A stretch of DNA of 64,000 nucleotides from NCBI RefSeq assembly GCF_025370875.1, contig NZ_JAMXFD010000014.1, forward strand, positions 1-64,000, written 5' to 3'. Shown piece after piece: positions 1 to 7,675 of this stretch (the first letter of the stretch is position 1; the number at the start of each line of letters is the position of its first letter). A program made the position numbers and the translations under genes. The DNA comes from Laspinema palackyanum D2c. Its GTDB lineage: Bacteria > Cyanobacteriota > Cyanobacteriia > Cyanobacteriales > Laspinemataceae. A model generated the notes under the pieces. That model had not been told where the DNA came from. It was given only the letters and a program-made list of their open reading frames with translations, and searched no databases.

Positions 1-251
1 TAGAGACTTCTGATTTCTTGACGAGACCAGGTTTCTATTGGCTTTCAAACTCTTTAATTGTCTTGGTTCAGGCGCGAGTCGGTTCGTTGCCTTTCCTCAC
101 CGCGCTTTACTACTTTAACTAACCCACTAGGGTTTGTCAAGCGTTTTTGGAAAAATTTTTAAACTTTTTTTGAAAAACCTCTGGAAGCCTTTCACGGGGG
201 GAGTTTTAGGCGAGAATAAATAATGAACTTGCTTGCAGAGGAAAGCGAACC

Positions 252-1148
252 GTGAATTTTCAGTCAGTGATTGCCACGTTAAATCAGTTTTGGGCCGATC
301 GCGGTTGTCTGATTGCCCAGCCCTACGATATTGAAAAAGGCGCAGGCACCATGAATCCCCATACCTTCTTACGGGCGATCGGTCCCGAGCCTTGGTCTGT
401 GGCTTATGTCGAACCTTGCCGTCGTCCCACCGATGGCCGCTATGGCGAGAACCCCAACCGCTACCAACACTATTATCAGTATCAAGTCATCATCAAACCC
501 TCCCCAGACAATATCCAGGATCTATATCTGGATTCTCTGCGGGCTTTAGGGATCCGTCCGGAAGACCGGGATATTCGGTTTGTGGAGGATAACTGGGAGT
601 CTCCAACCCTAGGGGCCTGGGGTGTCGGCTGGGAAGTTTGGCTCGATGGCATGGAGATTACTCAATTTACCTACTTCCAACAATGTGGAGGCATCGATTG
701 CCGTCCCGTCTCCATTGAGATTACTTATGGACTGGAACGCTTAACGATGTATCTCCAGGAAAAGGATGCCTTTACTAAGATTAACTGGACCGATGAGGTG
801 ACTTATGGAGATGTTCACCTCCAGGGAGAGGTGGAACAGTGCATCTATAACTTCGAGGCTTCTAATCCAGATTTACTGTTCAAGCTCTTTGCACTTTATG
901 AAGAAGAGGCAGAACAACTAACGGCGCGAGGATTGGTGGCCCCTACCCTGGATTATGTCCTGAAGTGTTCTCATACCTTTAATCTATTAGATGCCAGAGG
1001 CGTCATTTCTGTGACGGAGCGGACTCGTTATATTGGGCGGATCCGCAATTTGGCGCGACGGGTGGCTCATCTGTATCTGGAGCAACGGGAGAAACTCGGG
1101 TTCCCGCTTCTGAAAGGTGACGCCTCGGATAAAGCCTCGGCTGCTTAA
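252..1148 (+). CDS. glyQ: Glycyl-tRNA synthetase alpha subunit
   Basis: Alpha chain of the bacterial two-subunit glycyl-tRNA synthetase, which charges tRNA-Gly in the cytoplasm together with the beta chain (glyS, not in this window). The 298-residue protein has the usual family length and opens with [17 protein letters not shown]. It then has [14 protein letters not shown], the class II signature region [19 protein letters not shown], and [15 protein letters not shown]. The C-terminal helical part contains [15 protein letters not shown]. The start is a GTG preceded by the purine-rich AGAGGAAAG. It is the first of three same-strand genes: a DUF4079 gene follows after 50 bp, then comEC. The last residues (DASDKASAA) are a variable tail. 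Identification is near certain. Confidence 0.97.
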   Translation: MNFQSVIATLNQFWADRGCLIAQPYDIEKGAGTMNPHTFLRAIGPEPWSVAYVEPCRRPTDGRYGENPNRYQHYYQYQVIIKPSPDNIQDLYLDSLRALGIRPEDRDIRFVEDNWESPTLGAWGVGWEVWLDGMEITQFTYFQQCGGIDCRPVSIEITYGLERLTMYLQEKDAFTKINWTDEVTYGDVHLQGEVEQCIYNFEASNPDLLFKLFALYEEEAEQLTARGLVAPTLDYVLKCSHTFNLLDARGVISVTERTRYIGRIRNLARRVAHLYLEQREKLGFPLLKGDASDKASAA

Positions 1149-1198
1149 GTGGGTTTAACCCGTGATCTGGAACTAAAGAGTCAAGAATAGGAGAAGGA

Positions 1199-1675
1199 AT
1201 GATGGATCTCAGCGAAGTCCTTGAACCGATCGCCAGTCAGTTTCGCAGTTTGGGAATGCCTGAGCCGATTGTCCATTGGGGACATCCCCTCATGATGGGG
1301 ATTGTGATATTTGTACTGGGCAGTTATGTCGGTTGGTCCGGATGGCAGGGACGAGTGGCAGCGGATAAGGACGCCGCAATTAAGGGCCGCAGCGACCACC
1401 GCAAACTTGCCCCTTGGATGTTTCTATTTATGGCACTGGGTTATACCGGAGGGGTTTTATCTCTGGTGATGCAACGACAGCCGATTTTAGAAAGCCCTCA
1501 TTTCTGGACGGGTTCTATATTATTGGTGTTGTTAGCTCTCAATGGTGCGATGTCTTTGGGATTTCAAGGCGATCGCCTCACCCTCCGGGCCGCTCATGCC
1601 TATTTAGGAACCGTGGCCCTAGGGCTAATGTTAGTTCATGCTCTGCTGGGATTAAAATTGGGTCTATCTATATAG
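1199..1675 (+). CDS. DUF4079 family membrane protein
   Basis: Small integral membrane protein of 158 residues resembling the cyanobacterial/plastid DUF4079 family, whose biochemical role is not established. Four hydrophobic segments are visible: about residues 30-50 (MMGIVIFVLGSYVGW), 72-92 (WMFLFMALGYTGGVLSLVM), 103-122 (FWTGSILLVLLALNGAMSL) and 133-156 (AHAYLGTVALGLMLVHALLG). His residues in helices 1 and 4 (VHWGHPLM, LVHALLG) recall cytochrome b561-like four-helix proteins, but haem binding is only a guess. The start ATG follows a strong ribosome site (AGGAGAAGGA). It lies 50 bp after glyQ and 22 bp before comEC, so co-transcription is likely. Confidence 0.8.
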   Translation: MMDLSEVLEPIASQFRSLGMPEPIVHWGHPLMMGIVIFVLGSYVGWSGWQGRVAADKDAAIKGRSDHRKLAPWMFLFMALGYTGGVLSLVMQRQPILESPHFWTGSILLVLLALNGAMSLGFQGDRLTLRAAHAYLGTVALGLMLVHALLGLKLGLSI

Positions 1676-1697
1676 AAGAAGAGGGAAGCGCAACCTG

Positions 1698-4052
1698 ATG
1701 ACTTCTGCCCCTTTAGTCGTTCTGTGTTTAGCCTACATTTTAGGATTGCTCTGCACCGCTTTTACCTGGGGAGGAGTGGTGGTCCTGACTTTAACGGGAG
1801 CGATCGCCGCTGTACTCTTGCTAAAAGTGCCATTTCCCAGACGCATTGAAGTCCTAAAAGCCGGGTTACAACCGAGAATTTGGCTAATTGCAGGAGCAAT
1901 CGGGTTTCTGGCAACCCTCTATTTACCCCTGCGGGAGCCACAAATTGGCGTGAATGATATCAGCCGGTTTGTGGCTCCCGCAGATGCCCCCAGTCAGCAG
2001 CAACTGGTGAACGTCTTCGGCAAAGTCACCAGTGAACCCCGATTAACCCGCAGCAACCGCATTCAATTCTGGTTTGAGCCGAACCAAGTGATTGAAATTG
2101 TCGGGACTTCTGGAAGTGGGGGAAGCGATACGGCAAAAACCCAAACCGTTACCGGCAAGCTCTATGTCACGGTTCCCTTACTTCAAGGGACTGGCTTATA
2201 TCCGGGTCAACGGGTGGAGGTAACGGGTCGATTGTATTTGCCTCAACCGGCAGCGAATCCGGGAGGGTTTGACTTTCAGGCTTATTTGGCTAGAGAAGGG
2301 ACTTTTGCCGGGTTAGCAGGACGGCAGGTGAATTTTTTGCCGAGCGATCGCCCCCAGAATTGGGGAATGTGGCAACTGCGACGGCGGATTCTGCGTGCTC
2401 AAGTCCGGGGATTGGGAGTACCAGAAGGTCCGTTGCTCAGTGCAATGGTGTTAGGCAGACGCGCCGTTGATCTGGGTCATGACATTCGCGAACGATTTAT
2501 ACAGGTGGGTTTAGCCCATGTTCTAGCTGCTTCCGGGTTTCATGTGGCGGTCATTTTAGGATTAGTGCGGGCCGTCACCCGCCGGTTTTCTGAGAAAGCC
2601 CAATTTGGATATGGCGCAGCAGTTTTAATCATCTATGTGTTCGTAACTGGGGGTTCACCATCGGTTTTACGAGCCGCATTAATGGGTTGTGCGGCGTTAC
2701 TGGCTCCCTTAATGCAGCGTCAGGTCAATGCTTTGGGGTCTCTGCTATTGGCAGCGACCTTTTTGCTGATTTGGAATCCCCTGTGGATTTGGGATTTAGG
2801 ATTTCAAATGAGTTTTTTGGCGACTCTGGGATTGTTGGTATCCACTCCCCCCGTTTTGAAGCGGTTGGATTGGTTACCGCCCACGATCGCCTCTTTGATT
2901 GCGGTGCCGATCGCTGTATCGGTGTGGGTGCTACCCCTGCAACTTTATAATTTTGGGGTGTTAGCTCCTTATAGTATTGGATTAAATATTGTGCTGTCGT
3001 TACCTTTGGCGGGGATTACTCTGGGGGGATTTATCAGTGCGATCGCTGCTGCAATCTGGCCTCTAGCTGGAACAGCGATCGCCTGGTTACTGTATTATCC
3101 CCTCAAATTCACCATCGCCATTGTGGAATTTGTCAGCCAATTACCCGGGAATTCCATTGCCACAGGAACCCTTTCAATTGTGCAGTTGGTGATTCTCTAT
3201 GGAATTGTGGTGTCGGTGTGGCTGATTCCGTGGTTACATCAAAAACGGCGATGGCTGTTGGGGTTGCTATTTGCGGTAGGTTTGGTGGTGGTTCCGGTGT
3301 TTTATGCCCGAACTACGGTATTTCAGATTACGGCCCTAGCAACTCGGGGCGATCCGGTGTTGGTGGTGCAAGATCGCGGGAAAGCGATTGTGATTAATAG
3401 TGGGGATGACGCGACGGCACGATATTCGGTGTTGCCGTTTCTGCGTCAGCAGGGGGTGAATCAGATTGATTGGGCGATCGCCACCACGCCAGTGAATTAC
3501 CGGAGTGGGTGGTATCAGGTTTTGGATAGTTTGCGAGTGCGGCTGTTTTCTTCCCCGCAAATTGGCCCTAATGAGACCAGCGATCGTCCTTTGCTGGCCA
3601 ATTTAAGCGATCGCAAAGGGTCTTATCATCCGTTACCCATCGGGCAAACCTTGGCAGTGGGGAAAACAGCGGTTCAGGTGGTGAGTCTGAGGCCCCCGGT
3701 GGTGCAGTTCCAGATTCAGAATCAGATGTGGTTTTTACTGGGGGACCTGAATCCATCGGAGCAAAGCCATTTAGCCACGGCGGGTTCGTTGTTGGCAACA
3801 GAGAATGATGAGTCACCTTTAAGGGTGTTGTGGTGGTCCGGGGAACAATTGGCTCCTTATTTAATAGAGGCGCTGGAACCGTCTGTGGCGATCGCCTCGA
3901 ATGATGAGATCGACCCGGAGACAGAACGATTGCTGCGGCGACGGAATATTCAAATTTACGCGATCGGTCGCGAGGGGGCAATTCAGTGGAACGCCCGGGA
4001 TGGCTTTGGATCAACCTTAGATCCTCGGGACAATGAAAATCTTTTCCTTTAG
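1698..4052 (+). CDS. comEC: ComEC/Rec2-like DNA uptake channel protein
   Basis: Polytopic membrane protein of 784 residues of the ComEC/Rec2 family, the inner-membrane channel that brings transforming DNA into the cell. The N-terminus has several hydrophobic helices. An OB-like extracytoplasmic domain (about residues 95-225) contains VFGKVTSEPRLTRSNRIQFW and YPGQRVEVTGRLYLPQPA. The competence domain (about 240-520) contains the family motif LAHVLAASGFHVAVILGL and then many helices. The C-terminal 230 residues correspond to the metallo-beta-lactamase-like domain (VLVVQDRGKAIVINSGDD), but the place where HxHxDH normally stands reads ATTPVNYRSG. That domain is therefore probably not a functional nuclease. 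Third gene of the glyQ-DUF4079-comEC run. The family is clear; activity is inferred. Confidence 0.88.
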   Translation: MTSAPLVVLCLAYILGLLCTAFTWGGVVVLTLTGAIAAVLLLKVPFPRRIEVLKAGLQPRIWLIAGAIGFLATLYLPLREPQIGVNDISRFVAPADAPSQQQLVNVFGKVTSEPRLTRSNRIQFWFEPNQVIEIVGTSGSGGSDTAKTQTVTGKLYVTVPLLQGTGLYPGQRVEVTGRLYLPQPAANPGGFDFQAYLAREGTFAGLAGRQVNFLPSDRPQNWGMWQLRRRILRAQVRGLGVPEGPLLSAMVLGRRAVDLGHDIRERFIQVGLAHVLAASGFHVAVILGLVRAVTRRFSEKAQFGYGAAVLIIYVFVTGGSPSVLRAALMGCAALLAPLMQRQVNALGSLLLAATFLLIWNPLWIWDLGFQMSFLATLGLLVSTPPVLKRLDWLPPTIASLIAVPIAVSVWVLPLQLYNFGVLAPYSIGLNIVLSLPLAGITLGGFISAIAAAIWPLAGTAIAWLLYYPLKFTIAIVEFVSQLPGNSIATGTLSIVQLVILYGIVVSVWLIPWLHQKRRWLLGLLFAVGLVVVPVFYARTTVFQITALATRGDPVLVVQDRGKAIVINSGDDATARYSVLPFLRQQGVNQIDWAIATTPVNYRSGWYQVLDSLRVRLFSSPQIGPNETSDRPLLANLSDRKGSYHPLPIGQTLAVGKTAVQVVSLRPPVVQFQIQNQMWFLLGDLNPSEQSHLATAGSLLATENDESPLRVLWWSGEQLAPYLIEALEPSVAIASNDEIDPETERLLRRRNIQIYAIGREGAIQWNARDGFGSTLDPRDNENLFL

Positions 4053-4092
4053 GGCTTCCCAAACCGGGTGCGATAGGGTAATATGAGCAATT

Positions 4093-4179
4093 GGAGAGGT
4101 GGCAGAGCGGTTGAATGCGGCAGACTCGAAATCTGTTATGGTGTCACAGCCATCGGGGGTTCGAATCCCCCCCTCTCCG
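4093..4179 (+). tRNA. tRNA-Ser (anticodon CGA)
   Basis: The acceptor stem GGAGAGG pairs with CCTCTCC at the 3' end, followed by discriminator G; CCA is not encoded. The anticodon loop reads CTCGAAA within stem GCAGA/TCTGT, giving anticodon CGA, which decodes UCG. The long variable arm and the T arm GGGGG-TTCGAAT-CCCCC are typical of serine tRNAs. Confidence 0.95.
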
Positions 4180-4289
4180 TTTCTAAATCTTGTTGGTTAT
4201 TGCAGGTTGATCAAGCCTGATTTTTCGGTCAGCCCAGGTTAACAAAATTTAATGGCAGATAAGCGCTTAATCTGGTAAGGACATTTTTG

Positions 4290-4370
4290 GGAGTGCGTTG
4301 GCGGAGCCTGTGCGGAACGCACTTACATCTTGCTCGCTCTGGATAATAGCGAGCAAGATGCTCGCACTCC
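4290..4370. repeat. Palindromic element, family E (GAGCAAGATGCTCGC), copy 1
   Basis: Interspersed element built from CATCTTGCTCGC and its inverted partner GCGAGCAAGATG, closed by GCACTCC. This copy is altered: its left outer arm is replaced by an 18-20 bp stretch containing GCGTTGGCGGAGCCTGTGCG. Better symmetric copies lie at 47596 and 52077. Confidence 0.7.
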
Positions 4371-4414
4371 TGATAGCCTTTGATAGCTTTTGTACCATGA
4401 GAAGCCGGGAACCG

Positions 4415-4606
4415 CTATAAAGGTTTCGTGCTAATGATGCCTGTGCCTACAGATAAACGCAGCATCCTTAAGGGAGTATCGCCCTTGATGCAATGTTCGA
4501 GATTCGCCGAGTCTAAATTTGCTGACGTGAGATTGACACCCCGGAGATTCGCCTGATAGAGATTCGCTGCACTGAAATTTGCCCAGGTTAATACTAAATC
4601 CGGAGT
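4415..4606 (-). pseudogene. Decayed pentapeptide-repeat protein fragment
   Basis: Reading the minus strand gives an open stretch of 64 codons with no start codon. It encodes the pentapeptide pattern A(N/D)LxX: WANFSAANLYQANLRG, VNLTSANLDSANLEH. A stop codon lies directly upstream (4607-4609), and the repeats give way to an unrelated tail ending at TAG. Pentapeptide-repeat proteins form right-handed beta helices and are common in cyanobacteria. With only about six repeats and no start, this is a relic rather than a gene. Confidence 0.65.
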
Positions 4607-4626
4607 TCAAAAGTCGTCTTTACTCT

Positions 4627-4680
4627 TTAGCCCGCGCCCGCTGGCTTTGTCCGTATAGCCCTTGACGCTGTGGGTTTTTG
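4627..4680. repeat. Interspersed repeat, family A (GCCCGC…GGCTTTGTCCGTATAGCCC), copy 1
   Basis: Degenerate copy of a family with the core TTAGCCCGCG…GGCTTTGTCCGTATAGCCC…GGGTTTTT. Inner bases differ from other copies (CCCTTGACGCTGTGGG for CCCCAGGCTTGAGCCTGCGGG), so its stem is partly broken. Other copies are at 5352, 7539, 12724, 27863, 43292 and 52818. Confidence 0.7.
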
Positions 4681-4761
4681 CTAGTCACGTTGGCGCGCTC
4701 ATTGTCTTTGAATAAATGCAACCCGCCTGGTAAAAGTAGGCGGGTAGGGTGACGATCGCAC

Positions 4762-5193
4762 TTAATCAGTGGGGATGATCAGCATCATATTATTGCTGAG
4801 AATTTCGAGAGCGATCGCACTTTCTCCGAGTTCTTGACCCATGCGATAGGAACCCCGCAGCATCGCGCCGAGGTTGTGTTGCAACACTTCCGCAGTCATG
4901 AAGGATTTGACCAAAACAATGGGTTCTCCAACCCAAGTTTTAGTCACCGGATTCCACCAATTCCCATGAGAAAAAGTCGCATTGTTGCCCCCAGCGGGTC
5001 GTGTTAATTCCTTGATCAAGGGTTTTGCTTGATCATATTTGTGAGCGGGCAGATGCCACCGAACCGCGTAGGGCAAGGTTTCCACCCGGATTTGAGAAGA
5101 GGCGATCGCATTTTGCACCATCGGATATAAGCCGTTTTGGGCGGTGATGACATTGGGAATGACATTGGGTAAAATGTTAGCAATAGGTTCCAT
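4762..5193 (-). CDS. Conserved-looking hypothetical protein
   Basis: Protein of 143 residues that I do not recognise. It opens with a hydrophobic but not membrane-like MEPIANILPNVIPNVITAQNG. It contains NGLYPMVQNAIASSQIRVETLPYAVRW, a glycine/asparagine segment with two tryptophans (SHGNWWNPVTKTWVGEP), and a helical C-terminus (LGAMLRGSYRMGQELGESAIALEIL). There is no signal peptide, transmembrane helix or Cys/His cluster. Codon use is like the neighbours, and the ORF is complete with an ATG start, so it is probably a real gene. It stands alone, flanked by family A repeats on both sides; the start-side gap of 250 bp holds only a repeat. Confidence 0.6.
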   Translation of the reverse strand: MEPIANILPNVIPNVITAQNGLYPMVQNAIASSQIRVETLPYAVRWHLPAHKYDQAKPLIKELTRPAGGNNATFSHGNWWNPVTKTWVGEPIVLVKSFMTAEVLQHNLGAMLRGSYRMGQELGESAIALEILSNNMMLIIPTD

Positions 5194-5351
5194 GATTTTG
5201 CCTTGAGTTCGATAGTTGTGGCTGGGGTTGAGAGTGCAACCTAACCTTCAAGAGGTGGCAATTCACATCCCATACATCACTAACGGTCAAACCGTGATTT
5301 TTTATGCGAGGGCTCATACCCCATCCGATTGTTAAAAGTCCATTTCCTGGA

Positions 5352-5409
5352 TCAGCCCGCGCAGGCGGGCTTTGTCCGTATAGCCCCAGGCTTGAGCCTG
5401 CGGGTTTTT
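5352..5409. repeat. Interspersed repeat, family A, copy 2
   Basis: Good copy: AGCCCGCGCAGGCGGGCT forms one hairpin. TTTGTCCGTATAGCCCC leads to AGGCTTGAGCCT, a second short palindrome, followed by GCGGGTTTTT. It lies just downstream of the DUF1822 gene and could act as an end-of-transcript hairpin, although it is not a canonical terminator. Confidence 0.8.
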
Positions 5410-5443
5410 ATAGACTAAAGCGTTACAGTCAGGGCGGTAGCAA

Positions 5444-6238
5444 TTAGTCTTCCAGTTGCCGCAAAGACTCAAACAACCGCCGCAAAATCGATCGCAATTC
5501 TTGGCGGGACTCATCTTCGGCATCTTCTCGAACTGCCAATTCTCGCCCCGAATCCGCCACCGATTGGGCGATTAACGCTTCCAGTTCCTGGGCGGCAGAC
5601 TCCACTTGCAGAGGTTCGAGGGTTTCTAATAATAAAGCTTTTTCCAATTGGGCGACAACCGCTTGGCGTTGTTCCTCAAAGCATTCACTCCAACCTGACC
5701 AATAGGATTCTAATTCAGAAAATCGGGATGCGTCTGCCAGAGGTGCAGCGAGTTCCAATAAATCCAACAGCCGATCGCATTCTAACAAGTCTTGGCGATC
5801 GATACTCAATTCTGGATATTCGGTTTCTAGGGCGGGAGTAAATCCGATGATTTTTCCCCAAGTCTTTTCGGCATTCATTTCTACCGCAATATAGGCGATG
5901 CGATCGCCCATTACCGCCTGTTCAGGAATCTCCAAACTTTCCGCATCCGCAGCGAGGGGGATACATTCTACAATTCCCAAACTGCGGCTATCTTCAAAGA
6001 TTTCTAAATCCGCCAAATCCGTTAAAACCTGGGCGGCGACATTCCAGGCGCTACTGGTGCGAAAATCAGATTGATAATCGAACCGTTGCAGATAGCGATG
6101 CACCACCCAAACCGCCATCGCTCTTTCCGCAATCCCTTGGAATTGGGAGGGTTCCAGGGTCGCCGCCAGCCTTTGTAAATGGAGATTGATTTGGGGTGGA
6201 ATCGGAATTAGTTGACCGAATAATTCTTGAGTGTTCAT
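5444..6238 (-). CDS. DUF1822 family protein
   Basis: Protein of 264 residues resembling the cyanobacterial DUF1822 family, of unknown molecular function. Family-like segments are the N-terminal PIPPQINLHLQRLA, a helical LAATLEPSQFQGIAERAMAVWVVHRYL, SAWNVAAQVLTDLADLEIF, then EDSRSLGIVECIPL and a beta-rich part (RIAYIAVEMN…KIIGFTPAL). The C-terminal third is acidic and probably helical or coiled (LEALIAQSVADSGRELAVREDAEDESRQELRSIL, given here in two runs). The start lies 21 bp after the stop of the sigma-like gene at 6260, so the two form an operon. This pairing is common in cyanobacteria and suggests that the two proteins act together, possibly as sigma factor and regulator, which is inference. 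Confidence 0.75.
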   Translation of the reverse strand: MNTQELFGQLIPIPPQINLHLQRLAATLEPSQFQGIAERAMAVWVVHRYLQRFDYQSDFRTSSAWNVAAQVLTDLADLEIFEDSRSLGIVECIPLAADAESLEIPEQAVMGDRIAYIAVEMNAEKTWGKIIGFTPALETEYPELSIDRQDLLECDRLLDLLELAAPLADASRFSELESYWSGWSECFEEQRQAVVAQLEKALLLETLEPLQVESAAQELEALIAQSVADSGRELAVREDAEDESRQELRSILRRLFESLRQLED

Positions 6239-6259
6239 GGTTTTAATATCTGGTTCTAG

Positions 6260-7042
6260 TTAACAAATTTGGTCAGGGAAAATATCCATTTCTAAATCCA
6301 GTTCCCGAGACAGGCGATCGCCCATTTTTCTCAACAGGGGACTGATGGTGCGACTCCAAGCCGCGTTGACGACTCCCGGCGGGATATTAAAATGTTCGGC
6401 AACTAATTTGAGCGTGTATTTTTCGCCCCGAGAGACGCGATCGTAAATCACCAGCAAAGCATCTTGAACGGTAATCGGAGGCGGTGGATTTTGGCGGACA
6501 AAAGAACCGCTTAACTCCCCTGTGGGGTCATTTTCAATTTCTCGGCGAATCCGTTCTAACCGGGGAATATCTACAGGGGGCGGAGGTTCATCATCAATAT
6601 TGTAAGGTTTTTCTGGATCGGGTCTTTTGGGGTTATTATCGATTAATTGACGCTCTCGGTTGAGTCGGTCTTGATATTCCCCTTTGCAGCGGGTATTCCA
6701 CAGCGTTATGGGACTGGCAGCCTTTTCAATATCGGGGTCGTAAACTTCCCCACCCCGGACATTTCCATGAATTTTGCGTTCTATATAATCCCAAGCCACC
6801 GCTGCTGCTTCAATATACAGTAAATCATCGCGATATTGGGGCGGTTCTCCCTTCCAAAAACAGCGTTCTGGTGCCGCCATCATCATTCGCATTCCCTCCC
6901 GTCGCAGGCGTTTGCGTTCTTTAGCAGATTTGGCTTTGAGCGCCTGACGAAAAATGTTTTTTAACTGCTCATGGGGACATTTAGAATCTTCTGTCACCGC
7001 TACATTCCTCAACTCGCTAGACCTAATCAGATTATCCCACAT
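6260..7042 (-). CDS. Sigma-70-like regulatory protein paired with DUF1822 gene
   Basis: Divergent sigma-70-like protein as found beside DUF1822 genes in cyanobacteria. I place the start at the ATG of MWDNLIRSSELR (7042); the frame stays open to 7141, but those extra 33 residues look non-coding. A basic helical region follows (LKAKSAKERKRLRREGMRMMM). The middle segment LWNTRCKGEYQDRLNRERQL matches my memory of this family. A proline-rich acidic linker (DDEPPPPVDIPRL) then leads to a C-terminal helix-turn-helix like sigma region 4 (YTLKLVAEHFNIPPGVVNAAW). A full-length sigma factor would be longer and have clear regions 2.3-2.4, which I cannot point to. It could therefore be a sigma-derived regulator rather than a true initiation factor. 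Confidence 0.6.
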   Translation of the reverse strand: MWDNLIRSSELRNVAVTEDSKCPHEQLKNIFRQALKAKSAKERKRLRREGMRMMMAAPERCFWKGEPPQYRDDLLYIEAAAVAWDYIERKIHGNVRGGEVYDPDIEKAASPITLWNTRCKGEYQDRLNRERQLIDNNPKRPDPEKPYNIDDEPPPPVDIPRLERIRREIENDPTGELSGSFVRQNPPPPITVQDALLVIYDRVSRGEKYTLKLVAEHFNIPPGVVNAAWSRTISPLLRKMGDRLSRELDLEMDIFPDQIC

Positions 7043-7149
7043 TTCCCGGGGGGCGATCGCCTTTTTTGCACAGTTCTTAATCGGCGGTCGGGAGTTCCCA
7101 GGGCTTGACTTTTTTCTGAGCTTGACATACCATAGTAACATGGGAAAAT

Positions 7150-7440
7150 GTGCAGTCCTATAATATCTCGATTAATCCCCAAAATCATGGTGTTTCTTTT
7201 GAAGAATCTGAATCAGTTTTAATCGCAGATAAACTCATGGAACCAGAATACCCACTTTTGCAAATGAAAAGGAGACCGAATCCTTTTGCCAAACCTTTAA
7301 AAAAAGAAGTCACAATTTCTCTGGGAATTGATGTAATCGAATATTTTGAGAAGATGGCGCAAGAAGAAGGCTTGTCTTATCAGGAAGTCATTAATCTTTA
7401 CCTACAAGATTGCGTCACTACCGCACGAAGGGAAATGTAG
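7150..7440 (+). pseudogene. BrnT-BrnA toxin-antitoxin remnant (fused in frame)
   Basis: A 96-codon frame whose first third reads INPQNHGVSFEESESVL. This resembles the start of BrnT toxins (Wd..KN..NI.KHGVSFEEA..v). It then jumps to KRRPNPFAKPLKKEVTISLGIDVIEYF, which continues to LYLQDCV and resembles a BrnA antitoxin with its ribbon-helix-helix core. The catalytic body of the toxin is missing. I infer a deletion that removed most of brnT and joined its start to brnA. An internal ATG at 7267 (MKRRPNPF) preceded by CTTTTGCAA could still produce a free antitoxin of 58 residues. The TAG stop falls in the first bases of a family F palindrome (7436-7465). Confidence 0.55.
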
Positions 7441-7465
7441 AGGCGATTCGCGAATCGCCCCTACA
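7436..7465. repeat. Short palindrome, family F, copy 1
   Basis: TGTAGAGGCGATTCGCGAATCGCCCCTACA, read as TGTAGAGGCGATTCG plus its inverted partner, is a near-perfect 30 bp palindrome. It supplies the stop codon of the preceding frame. Related copies lie at 12890, 48647, 61394 and 61606. Confidence 0.8.
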
Positions 7466-7538
7466 GATTTAGGGTTCTTTGGGTATTCCAACAAATAAAT
7501 CATCCATATCCGATGCGATCGCACCTAACAAGACACTC

Positions 7539-7613
7539 TTAGCCCGCGTAGGCGGGCTTCTGCTGAGCTTGTCGAAGTGCGTGTAGCCCCAGGCTTCAGC
7601 CTGTGGGGTTTTT
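7539..7613. repeat. Interspersed repeat, family A, copy 3 (extended)
   Basis: TTAGCCCGCGTAGGCGGGCTTC is followed by TGCTGAGCTTGTCGAAG inserted before the usual GTAGCCCCAGGCTTCAGCCTG and TGGGGTTTTT. It shows that the family exists in a longer form carrying a CTTCGACAAGCTCAGCA module. Confidence 0.75.
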
Positions 7614-7675
7614 GGCGGTTTTATTTGTTGGAGTTCCCTTTGTGACTGGGTTGCAGCCCCATCATCAGGAAATCT

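Noticed and set aside
5332-5523. Minus-strand 63-codon frame ending in a repeat
   Set aside because: It runs through family A (GYTDKARLRGL), as do frames at 12594 and 27821; the peptide arises from the repeat and overlaps the DUF1822 gene in another frame.
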